This document shows, in pieces, positions 11,277-22,500 of a stretch of 62,000 bases of DNA. The DNA lies in assembly GCA_015680685.1 (NCBI GenBank), contig MNCI01004609.1, forward strand, positions 62,142 through 124,141, given 5' to 3'. The notes beneath the pieces are model-generated. The model was not told the DNA's origin. It made no database searches and saw only the letters and a program-made list of their open reading frames with translations. The translations under genes and the position numbers were made by a program. Position 1 is the first letter of the stretch. Each line of letters opens with the position of its first letter. This DNA is from Gnetum montanum. Lineage: Eukaryota; Streptophyta; Gnetopsida; Gnetales; Gnetaceae.

Positions 11277-12064
11277 GCAAGGTACCCCTACACTTAACCA
11301 TATGAATACGAGCGTTACACACACGATCTGGTCAAACTCCATAGACTAAGTGCCTGCACGCCTTATGGAACACTTAAGGTTAATTATTCGTTGTCTTCCC
11401 AGACTTACTTGTATTTGTAAGTAACTCTGAGGTATGTGATTTTTATGTCTTTTCTGTTTTATCTCCTATGCTAGAGAGCTGAAGGGTTGAAGAGACTAAT
11501 TAACTAACTTTAACTAACTAACTAAGCCTTAATTAACCTAGCATCAACATCCATTCCCACTTACCGTTCACACCCTGAACCAATGCAACCTTGGTTACCA
11601 AACGCTAATCGTTGCTGGGATCACCAAGCGTAACGCACATGCTCGAAGCGGTCGTACTAAGGCACTTAACTAGGAGAGAAGGGTTCAGAGAGATTTAATG
11701 ACTAATAAAGCATGTAAATGATAAACAGTAAATAACAATAAATAAAAGTCCTATTTAGCCTATTCCATGCACTGCAAGGTTTATCCCAAAAGTTTGTCTT
11801 TATTTCCATACACAAATATGTGTTCAGGTACAATAGCTACTCGAATAAAGATCCGTTTACTTTGGAGCTCCTAATACAGGCACATGGAAAATATTTTATC
11901 TATGAAGAGGTCAAACTGATAGAGTTTCGCTATAGTCTAGGCCTAGCATGGAAAATAAGGGAGATCCGCCTCTTATTTATAAACTTGGCAAGGCACCGCG
12001 ATATCACGTACGCAATATCGTGTCCCATCATACCCCCATGACTGAATGAAAACTCATCCTCGAG
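11277..12064 (-). repeat. Third LTR plus 3' internal fragment
   Basis: An LTR of the A family (11,277-12,030) lying directly against the A1 5' LTR with only about 5 bp between them. It lacks the terminal TGATGAGT at its left end. On its right it carries 34 bp of A-family 3' internal sequence, including the polypurine tract (TACCCCCATGACT on the plus strand), and then stops abruptly at the 327-bp direct repeat. It is therefore the 3' end of a second A-family copy or a rearrangement product, not a solo LTR. Confidence 0.8.
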
Positions 12065-12391
12065 TTTCATATTAGTGTTGTTGTTGCTATGTGCAACTCA
12101 CTACTTGGCATTATTATTGTTACCTACAATTGGTTGTTGTTGGATACTTGTTTCTATTGCTACTATTTGTCATTACTGGATGGTGTTGTTGCTTACAAGC
12201 TTTCGATGCTACTTGTTGATGCTAGTATGTACTACCACCATGGCTAGTTATATTTTTTTAATATTATGATCTTTTAAAATTATTTCATCTTCAATATTTC
12301 TATTTGAAAATAATTTAATAATTTCAAATTTAGTGATTTTATTTAAATTATTGATCATGTTTCTCTTCCATCAAGACTATTCCTAGGCTAG
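12065..12391 (+). repeat. 327-bp direct repeat, right copy
   Basis: Counterpart of 3865-4191 with the same length and the same right end (TAGGCTAG). It runs on into CCATGTCC and then into the LINE remnant. Confidence 0.85.
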
Positions 12392-12399
12392 CCATGTCC

Positions 12400-12982
12400 A
12401 TAAGTAAGGTGCCCTAGGCAATAACCTTGCCAAATCATCCACTTTAGTGGCATTCTACATTAGTTTGTCTAACAGCCAAAATTTTCACATCAACAACAAT
12501 ACAATAGGATAAATGATAATTTGAAATGTTTTTTTTTAACCTTCCAAGTTGAGAGTCCTAAATCTTTACACTTGTTTTTGAAAGCATAAATAGCATTATA
12601 AGCTTCTGATATTCTTTCTTTGACACATTTCTACCACAAGGAATTGGTTATATAAATAGGACCTAAATATTTAAAAGAATCTACTATTTACACACGAGTA
12701 CCTCCAAAATAAAATTTATAACAAGAATTTCTTACACCCCAACTCATCGATTTAATTTCATCCATATTCATTAAAAGACTAGATAAGCAATAATAATTTT
12801 CTACAATTTGCAACATATTTTGTATTCCATCTATAGTAGTAAAGATCAAGGCAACATCATTTTCATATAAAAGAAGATTTATGACTTGGGATCCAATTTT
12901 GACAACATGACTATCTTGCTTAGGGCATAACCTTTCTTGCATTTCATCAATAAAAATACCAAAGAGAGTTAAAGAAAGTGGA
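12400..12982 (-). pseudogene. LINE (non-LTR retrotransposon) reverse transcriptase fragment
   Basis: Read on the minus strand, 12,690-12,982 shows the middle of a LINE reverse transcriptase: PLSLTLFGIFIDEM, then LLLYENDVALI in place of the YADD box (so the catalytic motif is lost), then a segment ending MDEIKSM. Farther along, 12,420-12,690, is the thumb-like region (KYLGPIYI..., AYNAIYAFKNKCK, STWKVKK) in more than one frame. The upstream part (RKIGVRQGFPL) lies at about 16,040-16,100, beyond inserted element D. Endonuclease and 5' parts are not seen. Confidence 0.75.
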
Positions 12983-13863
12983 TGATGAAGCGTCAAAGTG
13001 TCACGTCAACAAGCTCCCATTGATGTGGCCTCGTTGATGTAGCATTTGCTACATTTATGAGGCCCTATCGATGTAGCTTCAAAATAAATTCTATAAATAT
13101 GCATGCTCTTGTTGTGTATTGGCAATCTTTGGTCAATAAAGTAGCTAAACTCTTGTAGTTTTTTCATTTGAAAGTGCCCATAATAGGAGTCAAAAAGTGT
13201 ACAAATCTTTATTCGAGCACTGTTGTACCTAAACACACCAATGTGAATGGTAGTAAAGATGAACCTTTTGATCAAACCTTGTAGCACTTGGAATAGATTA
13301 ATGATTCATTTATGGATTTGTTATTATCATTAATCATGCAATTAATTAAGCTAAATTATATTTCAAGTGATTAGTTAATTAATTAATCTTAATAGATTAA
13401 ACACATAAGTATGATTGCTTCGAGTGTAAACATGTATTTTCTTAGTAATCTCGATAACATTATTGCTTAGTTCACCCAATAGTATAGCACTTGGTAACCC
13501 CAACAGTGGATATGTGGGTTTAAAACATGTAAGGACAGTGGGACTAAATGTTTATCTTATGACTAGTTAGAGATTAGTTAATTAGTTAAATCAAATTAAT
13601 TATTAAATTACTTCATTTCTCTATTTTAAGTACTAAAAACATAAAATATAAAATAATAAAAATTATATTCCTCGATTACACTTAACCATACCATGTGCAT
13701 CTCAAGTGTAATTGAGAAGACAACAAATGCCTATTAGGACGAAGCTTACTTCCAAGAAGACTAGTGTACCAGAAGACATAGAGTCCATGGAATTTGATCG
13801 GATTGCATGTGAACACCTTGTGATTCATATGGTTGGGTGTAGGGGTGCCTCAACTGCTCATCA
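12983..13863 (+). repeat. Element D left LTR (881 bp)
   Basis: Starts TGATGAAGCG and ends CTGCTCATCA. U3 has repeated TTGATGTGG/TCGATGTAG-type words; the TATA box is TATAAATA at 13,092-13,099. It is related to the B and C LTRs. Confidence 0.85.
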
Positions 13864-13882
13864 TTGGCACCGTTCCCAAGGA
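13864..13882 (+). promoter_or_regulatory. Element D primer-binding site
   Basis: TTGGCACCGTTCCCAAGG directly follows the LTR. It matches the tRNA-Asp-type site in its first half and has decayed in the second. Confidence 0.7.
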
Positions 13883-13987
13883 TGGTGCTAGTTATCTAAT
13901 TAGTTATATCATACATGATCACTATAAATGCATTAACAATTTATCTTTCAAAAAATATTAAATCACACACATCATTAACTAATAATA

Positions 13988-15672
13988 ATGTCTCTTTCAC
14001 AAGGAAGCGATAATGCATCATGTGAAGAGAAAATTCATTGGAGAACTAATGAGATATATATTGAAGAAAATTGGAGTGACCAACCTCATGTTGGGATTTC
14101 ATATGTTCATAATCACCCTGATTACACTCAAGGACTACATTCACCTAAGGCAGATAATCCTAGAGGAGATGAAGTAAGTCCTAGACCAAGGGAGGCCTCA
14201 AGTCCTAGGACCTCCTCAAAACCTTGAAAAGATAAATCAAGGGACCATGGGAAACACTATAGAAGCCATGGCGACTCTTCCAATTTCTCATCTTCCTCTT
14301 CCTCTTCAAAGTCTAGTTCTAAGGAAGATGAATGTAGGTATAGAGATAGAGCTCCACTATGAGGTTGAAATAAAAATAAAAATTGAAACCAAGAGAAAAA
14401 CCAAAGACATCAAAATGAGCATAGACAAAATCATCACAATTAGACAAATAGAAATAGGAATTTTCACCATGACATGTCTGATGATGGTGAACCCTTGTTG
14501 GCCACTAAGAGCATGACACAGATCACAGAGGTAGTTCAAATACCCCACAAACATTGCAAGAAAAGTTGCATCAAAAGGCTTAATATGAATAACATTCCTA
14601 AATTTGTGAGAGGCTATGATTTTGATCCACAACATCATTTGCAAGCCTTCCATGATGCTTGCATCTTACAAAACATTAACAATGGATGGCAAAAGCTTAA
14701 GCTCTTTCCTAGAAAACTAATAAACAAAGCCAATGTGTAGTATAAATTCTTGAAACCAAATTCAATCCATCAATCGTCCATAATGCTAGAACTCTTCAAC
14801 AAGAAATACCAAACCTATGCGAGGGTGTCCAACNGATTGATGGATTGAATTTGGTTTCAAGAATTTATACTACACGTTGGCTTTGTTTATTAGTTTTCTA
14901 GGAAAGAGCTTAAGCTTTTGCCATCCATTGTTAATGTTTTGTAAGATGCAAGCATCATGGAAGGCTTGCAAATGATGTTGTGGATCAAAATCATAGCCTC
15001 TCACAAATTTAGGAATGTTATTCATATTAAGCCTTTTGATGCAACTTTTCTTGCAATGTTTGTGGGGTATTTGAACTACCTCTGTGATCTGTGTCATGCT
15101 CTTAGTGGCCAACAAGGGTTCACCATCATCAGACATGTCATGGTGAAAATTCCTATTNGAATGTTGAGAAATATCACTAGGATCCAACTCTTCAAAACAA
15201 GAGGGTCCATATCTCTAATAAGGAAAAATAGGCATCTCTCGATGAGGTGATTTCCAAATAAACCTTATTAATAAAAAAGTCTATCAATGAGCTTGAAGAA
15301 AGGTTAGATAAGATGTTAAAATGGATAAATGAGAAAGTTACAACTTGCATAGAAACCATAGAGGAGAAAGTAATGCAAAATAAATCAAGTGATCATAGCA
15401 AAAGGAGGAAAAGGGATCACGAGATAGGTAAGAACACTGACTGGCAAAAAAGGGAAATGGCTATAGAATAAGAGGATATAGACTCAACCACCAAAGAAGA
15501 TGATGGATGCGACATCCACCTATATGACCATACAAAGGGCCATTTCCCAATCATGTTACATCTACATGAGTATTGGGCCTTTGCATCATATCTCTCAGTT
15601 TGGACTAAACCATATGTGACAAAGCTACCACTAGTTCAAGTGGGAAGACAACAAACTGTGATCAATGCTTAA
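13988..15672 (+). pseudogene. Gag remnant, element D
   Basis: The first ATG at 13,988 opens a 79-codon N-terminal piece, followed by a Ser/Arg-rich linker and a central segment at 14,474-14,740 (CIKRLNMNNIPKFVRGYDFD) that aligns with A2 gag at 40,712-40,939. Reading breaks off at the N at 14,834 just after the YARVSN equivalent. From about 15,250 a plus-strand stretch resumes with a helical, charged segment (INELEERLDKMLKWI) and a decayed zinc-knuckle-like motif (CDIHLYDHTKGHFP) near 15,508. The intervening part of the capsid core is missing. No protease or pol is present. Confidence 0.7.
14835..15157 (-). repeat. Inverted duplicate bounded by Ns (probable assembly artefact)
   Basis: This 323-bp block appears to be the reverse complement of about 14,454-14,776 and is bounded by single Ns at 14,834 and 15,158. 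The translated 88-codon stretch is the same on both arms. A perfect copy within otherwise decayed DNA, with an N at each end, points to a misplaced read or contig rather than a real hairpin. Confidence 0.8.
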
Positions 15673-15689
15673 TGATCTAGATGCCCAAT

Positions 15690-15795
15690 TAGTCCCATGC
15701 ATAGAATTCAATTAGATCGTGCGTGAACACTTGTGATTTATATGGTTGGGCATAGGAGGTACCTTGCCGCTCATCATTGGTGCCATTACCATGGA
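15690..15795 (+). repeat. LTR 3' end plus second primer-binding site
   Basis: An LTR tail (ending GCCGCTCATCA at 15,776) in plus orientation is followed by TTGGTGCCATTACCATGGAC, a second tRNA-Asp-like PBS. It joins immediately to the inverted LTR piece on the right. Confidence 0.65.
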
Positions 15796-16032
15796 CTTAC
15801 TAACTGTTCTCTAAGACTATGGAATAGAACTGCAAGAGTTCAACTACTTTATTAACTAAAGAATGCTAATATATGGCAAGAGCACACATATTTATAAACT
15901 TTATTATGGAGCTACATTGACGATGCCTCATAAATGTAGTAAATGCTATGTCGATGCAACTTCGTCGATGGGGAACACCATGTCGACGGGACTGACGAGG
16001 ACCCGTCGATGCAACACTTTCACACTTCATTA
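15796..16032 (-). repeat. Partial LTR in inverted orientation
   Basis: Read on the minus strand this matches the first part of the D LTR, including the TATA region and the words around GTAGCATTTGCTACATT. It forms the right outer end of D and is followed by the GTGGA target duplication. Confidence 0.7.
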
Positions 16033-16200
16033 GTGGAAAACCTTGTCTAACTCCAATTTTTCTTTAAAGTTAAAAATTTTCTATAAATTTTTATCTATAA
16101 TTTCAATAAGCACTTCCTTATAGAATCTTTGAGTTGCTATAATCCAATCTAAATCACTAAATCATCATTTTAGAGTCTCTCAATTTCTCATGATCTTTTA
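16033..16200 (-). pseudogene. LINE reverse transcriptase fragment, upstream part
   Basis: On the minus strand the motif RKIGVRQGFPL, the LINE box preceding the palm, can be read just before the insertion point of element D. The rest of the domain continues at 12,982 and below. Farther right the similarity fades. Confidence 0.6.
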
Positions 16201-16517
16201 TAGGTTATGAGAAAACTTAGCATATGGATCCTTCCCTACACCAAGAGCACTATGCACCTAACCTCTCCTATGCTAGCAGCACTATGCACCTTAACCTCCC
16301 ATATGCCAAGAGTACTATGCATCACAATCTTTCTTAGCATTTCCAATAATGGAAGAAAATTTTGTCAAATGTTGAAAAAATTTAGAAGTCCATTAGGTAA
16401 TAGAAAAAATTGGGCTTAAAATTTAATGTTAAAAGCAAAAATGTAAATATTGTAACATGGTCAAATTTGATCAAATCATTAAATTGGTAATTTGATAGTA
16501 GCTAAAATAAAAAATTC

Positions 16518-16576
16518 ATAATTAAGCATGCTCATCCTGAAGTAGTATTGGGATGGATGACTTTCAAGAAGCTCTT
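16518..16576 (+). pseudogene. 5S rRNA-like fragment (3' half)
   Basis: About 58 bases align without gaps to the 3' half of plant 5S rRNA, covering the internal promoter: AATTAAGCATGCT corresponds to the A box and GTAGTATTGGGATGGATGAC to the region of the intermediate element and C box. The 5' half is not recognisable. Sources could be a 5S pseudogene, a 5S-derived SINE, or a Cassandra-type TRIM, whose LTRs carry a 5S domain. No partner LTR is visible nearby. Confidence 0.7.
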
Positions 16577-16599
16577 AAGAAGTTTGACAATACATACCC

Positions 16600-19500
16600 A
16601 AACTTTTGGACTTGAGAAGAAATAAATCTTCATTCTAGAAGTCTTTTTGGTGAACAAAGATTTATTTCCAATAGGTTTTGATCTTTCAAATGTAACGGTG
16701 AAGTTAGATTTGCCCTACAAAATTGCAAAAATTAGTTTTTAATCCTTGCTTAAAATCATGTTTCAAGATCCTCAGAAGCTCAATTTTAGCATAACTTAGG
16801 CATATGATGTTCCTTTCTAATATATGGATAGCCATTTCCAATAATTTTTAGTCTTTTCAACTTAATGGTAAGGTTAGATTGGTTATCTAGCTAGTTAATA
16901 ATTAGGTGACATCTTAAATTGTACCTTATTAGGTTATTACTTATACCAAGTAACCAAGATGAACAATTTAATTGATAGGACTAACAATGTAATCTTTTTG
17001 ACCATCTTGGGTCTTAAGATTAGGTGTTACGCATATGCATGTAGTTATATCTAAGTCACTAACCTCTAGATATCATTAGTTATACTACTAGAGTCCATGT
17101 CCTAAGGAGGGTAGAAAGATCATTAGGAGTCTAGGAGGCATAGCCATGTAGTTATGAAGCCAATAAATCAAGTAGTTGAGAAAATATTTGGTAAACTAGA
17201 ATTAAAAAGAAGATTTATACTAGTTCAACTAGCAATCAGATTGTCAATTGTAGATATTAGTCATAATGAAGAATCATAATCTTATTTCAATGAGATGTAT
17301 GATACCCATGAAAAGAAATGAGTAAAGAGAAAATCCAAGATTAAAAGTCATAACATAATATGTGCCTAAAAGGTCCCTATCTAATGAGAGATAGCACCCA
17401 CATATCCTTGCAAAATTACATGGCTTGCATGTTGATGTTTTATGCCTGCAAGAATTCCTACCATAGAAATTTCTTTACCAATCCCAACTTAATTTGAAAA
17501 AGTTGATATAAAGGTTCAAAAAGAGATTAGAAGATATGATTTTTGAAATTTTTATAACTTCAAGTCATGAAAAGAAAGAATGATCAAGATTCTAGAAAAG
17601 CCTTCTAGCCTTGACATTGGTACTTAAAACCCAATTATCAAGAAGGCATGTAGGCATGGTCAACAAACATTTCATTATAGATCCAACATGATTAGATGTT
17701 AGACATCATCAAGTATCTTACTTGATTAATCAAATTAAAGAAAGCTTGAAGTATAATCTATTCTAACCAATACTAGTCTTTACCTAGTTCCATTCATTCT
17801 CTATGAAAACTTCAATGTAAAAGTTGGAAGTAGTAATTATTCATTCTTAAAATATGGAAGAGTAAAAGAACCTATCTAGATTTTGTTGGAGCATTTTTAG
17901 AACTACATATTATAGGGAAGTTTCATTGTTAATGGGAATAGCCTTGAATGAGATATGTAGATGACAAGTTTAAATACCAAAGGCATTCACATATCTTATC
18001 CAATCAACATCACACATGATAGACGAATAGTTGGCACAAGGGATGATTTTGTTTCCATGAATCATATATCTTCAAATATTAACATCACAAAGTCAGTATG
18101 GACTAAGGCAAATTTAAGCTAAAACATTTAAGGTCTGCTGCAAAAGGAAATTGCAAACTACCACAACAGCATGGCTCTTCATATAAGCAACATTTATCAT
18201 GGGAACGTCACCCCAATATTTCATCTCTCAGAAATCCAGCAACTCAACATCCTACCGTAATGTGATCCACCAGTCAGCTCATTGTCCCTTACCTGTCTAC
18301 GAAAAATTACGGTCCAACCAACTAAAATCACCATCATAATCAAGCTTGAACCAAAATAATATATCCATTGAATCTGTTAATGATGATTTCTTTTTCCAAT
18401 GTTTGGAATCAGGTCATAATTAGAAAATTTAACTCAATGGAATGCGCAGTGACATGCACGGCAAAGATTAATGATGAGCGCTTGACAGTGGCTAACAAGA
18501 AGAGAAGGAAAGTTTTTTGTGGCAGCCTTAGGTGAGGCACTATGGAACATGACATGCCTAAAATGAAGGCATGTAGAAGTACAGCAACAGGTAAAAATTA
18601 CATGGATGATGAGCACCTAAGGGCTATATCTACAGTCTCAGGCAACAACCGTACTAGAAAAATGCTAGTGTTTAAGCGTGGCTGAGAAGCAGAGTTGTTC
18701 AGGAGGTGGCATATGCCGCAGTAGTGCAAACTAGGCAATCCTGTTAACTAGGCCAACCCTGCTAATTGCTGTATTTCGGATGGTAATGTAGCTCTGTAAA
18801 TTAAAAGCTACCGTTTTGATGAATCCGTGTGTGCGTGAGGCTTCCAGCATCGTCGGAGTAGTTCACGAAGTCCATGTGTCAACCGATGGCTTCTAAGTGA
18901 GGGTAGAACTAGAATATGGTAACCAAACTTATCCTAGAGGACTCAGCCACCATGAGGATTGCTGCAACACGTGTGATGCAATGAAAAAATAGTGTGCTAT
19001 AGGAAAAAACATCAGTGCATAGAGAGTGGCATGAGGATCCCATTAAAATTTGCTGGTCTACTATGCCATTGGGGGGCAGGAATAGCCGCTTCTACATGGT
19101 GAGTGATCCCACACCTCTCGATGGTCCCATCAATCCCAAACCAGAGATACTCTACTTTGCTGAGAATAAGCTCTGGTAACTAGAGCATGAAAATAGGACC
19201 ATTGGTTCAGCATTGGTTTACCTAGTAGGTCCCATGTAGACCTCTTTGAGCAGCACTAACCCTATGCAAATCATTGCAACTAGGTGGCCCTATCACAACT
19301 CTTCAAGGTATCATCATCATCATTATTATTTTATTCTGTATTTTTAAAAAAAAGAAAGAAAGAAAGAATATTCAGTTACTAAATGTTCAAGTTGCATTAA
19401 AGCAGTTACAAAATGATGCTAATTAGGGAAACATTTAGTTTTCCTTCACTTTTTCTTTGATGAATAGTAATTTTCTTAGTTATGGAGTTACTTATATGCT

Positions 19501-22500
19501 GGATGGAGGGAGCTATGTGGCCAAGGGAGGTAGACAATTTGAAAGAAAAAAACTCCAAAAAGTAGAAGGTTGTAATGGGAGGATCATCAAAGAGCAAGGA
19601 TTGGGGAGGTAGATGGAAGGAGGGAGACCCAACAAAAGACTAGAATCGTCGAGAGAGAGAGGAAGGAGTTCATCTGATTTTATTTTTCCATCTTTATCTA
19701 ATTTATACCTTGTGTCCCTTGACTTTTCTTAGAAGTCAAAACCTTTCATTCTATGGGATTTAGTTCCTTTTCCCTAGGTTTTAAATTAACAATTGTTAGA
19801 GGAATAGAAGGTTAAGTACATAGACTTACTAAAAAAATATGTACCTCCTAAGTAAGCTCATGCAAGAAACTGTCAACCTAGGTGAAAGCATTCGAAGCTC
19901 ATTGTAGAGATAACTGTCTTAATTACTTTTTTTAAAAGTTTTGATAGTTAATGTTTTATTCCTTTAAAAGGTGTTCTTTCTGTTTGAGCTTTGTAGTATT
20001 TTAGCAACTCATTCAGACTATGTGCACAACATTTATACTTTACTAGATTGTTTCCTTCAATGTCATGTGATTTACTTGATAAGCAATTTAATCTCCAAAC
20101 AAGTTTATTTTACGGTCAATATTTTAAAAATTTGTTCCCTTATGATTTTCCAGTGAGATCTATTTTCTCTTTTCATCTTTAATTTTTAGTTTAGGTTGAT
20201 AAATGCTATGTTAATAAAATATAGCACCTTAGAAATTAATTGACTTGATTTTTTTATATCAATGCTTTGATAGTTGAAATAGGATCATCTTAAATGATGT
20301 TAGCTACTCAGACATTGTGCTTTCATCTTAAAAGAGCATGTTAATTTTCTATATATCTTAGTTTGCATTATGACCTATTGGCATATAATGCTTTCTTTTT
20401 TAAGGGTTTCTAAATTTTAAACCACTTTCCATTTTAATGTTATTTATTCATCAATCACTAGTTTAATAATAACATCTAACTAGCTAAGACTATTCCCTAG
20501 TTTCTGTACCTATATGGAAGAGACCCTAGATGATAGTCTCTTTAAACATGTCAAATTGAAGGGTGTTGTCATTGAATTTTACACATCAATACCCTTTTCT
20601 AGTGTAAGAAGGAAAGCATGTTTTTTTCATTTTCTATTTTCTATTTTCTGGTTTTATTTGGTGGTCCTTACTTTAGTCCTAACTTTGGTGAGATTCTCTA
20701 TTCAGATCTCATTATCATTTTATGTTATTTTCTTACATGTTTACTTTTCTTAAGGTGGTTTAGTTGCTAGATTGGTTGGCCAACTTCCATCATAAAACTC
20801 TCCCTAAATCCTAGGGAGTAAAGTAAATTCTATTAATCAAAAGAAATTTATAGGGTTTCTTTTACACTCCTAGCCTAAGCACAACCACCAAGCTCAAAGT
20901 CCCAGAAATCTGCTTTCACAACATAGAGGAAGAGGTAAATGCTCTATCTTATCTTAACACAGAGACTCAAGAGTTGCCAATCTTCCTATGATAAAGAAAA
21001 CAAAGCTTTTATAGAGAAGAGAACAGTAACAGAGATTGAAAAGAAGAGGAGAAGCACAGAAGAAGAAATTCTAGCTTAACCACAAGGCCAAAACTAGAAT
21101 TACCAAGTTGAGCTAGATAGCTTCAATTTATAGCCAATATTCTTTTTACCGATTTTAGAGTCATTATTCAACCCAATACTAATATGCTAGAGAAGCATGA
21201 AAAGAAATAAACTATAACCATTAGCAATCCATTGGGAAGAGTAGCTAAAGAAGAAGAAGCTATATCCATTATATCTTAGCTCCCATTACTACATTTGGTA
21301 TGAGCTTGAGGTAAGCATTAAAAACTTAGCAGAAGATGAAGAAATATGTCATTTCATTTTTGACACTAACAATTCCTTCACTTCCTACAAAATTAATAAT
21401 CTTTGTTTATATTGGACATAACAACTCTTTAAGCTTCAACTAACAACTTTTGTCTTTTACATTAACAAAGTTTAGCTTCCTTCCATAGTAGTACAAACTT
21501 TAGCTTTTATGTTTATAAGTTTTTTCAATAAAAGCTAAAAATACCTCTTTTATTTATATTGATGTGGCATCATTTTTCTAGTGTAGCTTGTATAAAATTA
21601 AAATCTAGTTCTAAATTGGTTCTAGCTTTAAAAGAACTATTAAAGCCAACTTATATTCTTTGCTATGAGCTTTCCTTCTACTTAGGTTGACATGGCAATG
21701 AGTTGTTTAGAGAAAATCTAAAGCTTATTTTCATAACTTTTCTATTTCTTTTAAGAAAAAATTTCTTGTGTGTGCAGTAAAAGGAGGTGACATGGTAGAA
21801 CTATTTGGGAGAGCTTTTTAGAACTAAAAAATTTTTCTAAAGCTTGGTTCTACAAGCTAATGTGGAAGGGTGCTTAGTAGAACCAAAAATTGGTTCTGAA
21901 GCTTTTTTGAAAAGAGATGAGCTTTTCATCTAAGCTTGTGTGTATGGAAGAAGAAGAAGAAAATGCTGACATGGTAGAGCTATTTGGATCTCTTGTTAGA
22001 ACCAAAAATGATTCTATAAGCTAATTTTGTTTAGTGATTTTTTTTTCTAGGCTAATGTGAAAGAGCTATTTCTCAATCCTTTGTAGAACCAAAATATGCT
22101 TCTACAAGTTAGTTTTACAGTTGAACTGAATTAAAATTATTTTGCACACATACTCTAAAAACTATTTAAGCTTGGGTCCACTAAGTCCCATTAATAGAAA
22201 AAAAAAAGCTAACGTGGTAGAACCAATTTGAGTTATCTTTGTAGAGCTAAAAAGAAGAGCTGAGTAGAATTAAGAAAATTGTTCAAGTGCACATGATGCT
22301 AAGCTAGTAGAGTCATTCTAGACAAGCTAAGTAAAATAGAAATTTGGTTTTACATGTCTATGTGGAGCTAGATTTAAAAAAATTATGTAAGCACATGTGA
22401 TGTTGAGCTAGTAGAGTCCTTTTAGACCTATGCATCAGAGATTCATGATTCTGGATAAATTTTGATGAATTGTTCGCATTGGATTTAGGAGCATGTATAT

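Larger units (their letters stand above)
12983..16032. mobile_element. Rearranged LTR element D inserted in the LINE
   Basis: The outer ends are TGATGAAG at 12,983 and the inverted equivalent CTTCATTA ending at 16,032. Both are flanked by the same five bases, GTGGA (12,978-12,982 and 16,033-16,037), a good target-site duplication. Unexpectedly the two outer LTRs face opposite ways: a full plus-strand LTR on the left, a partial minus-strand LTR on the right. Inside are gag remnants, an inverted duplicate bounded by single Ns, and a second LTR 3' end with its own PBS. Some or all of the rearrangement may be an assembly fault. Confidence 0.75.

Noticed and set aside
14454-15157. Large inverted repeat that could be a hairpin-forming element or MITE
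   Set aside because: An N sits at both ends of the right arm and the arms are near identical in old DNA, so an assembly artefact is more likely.
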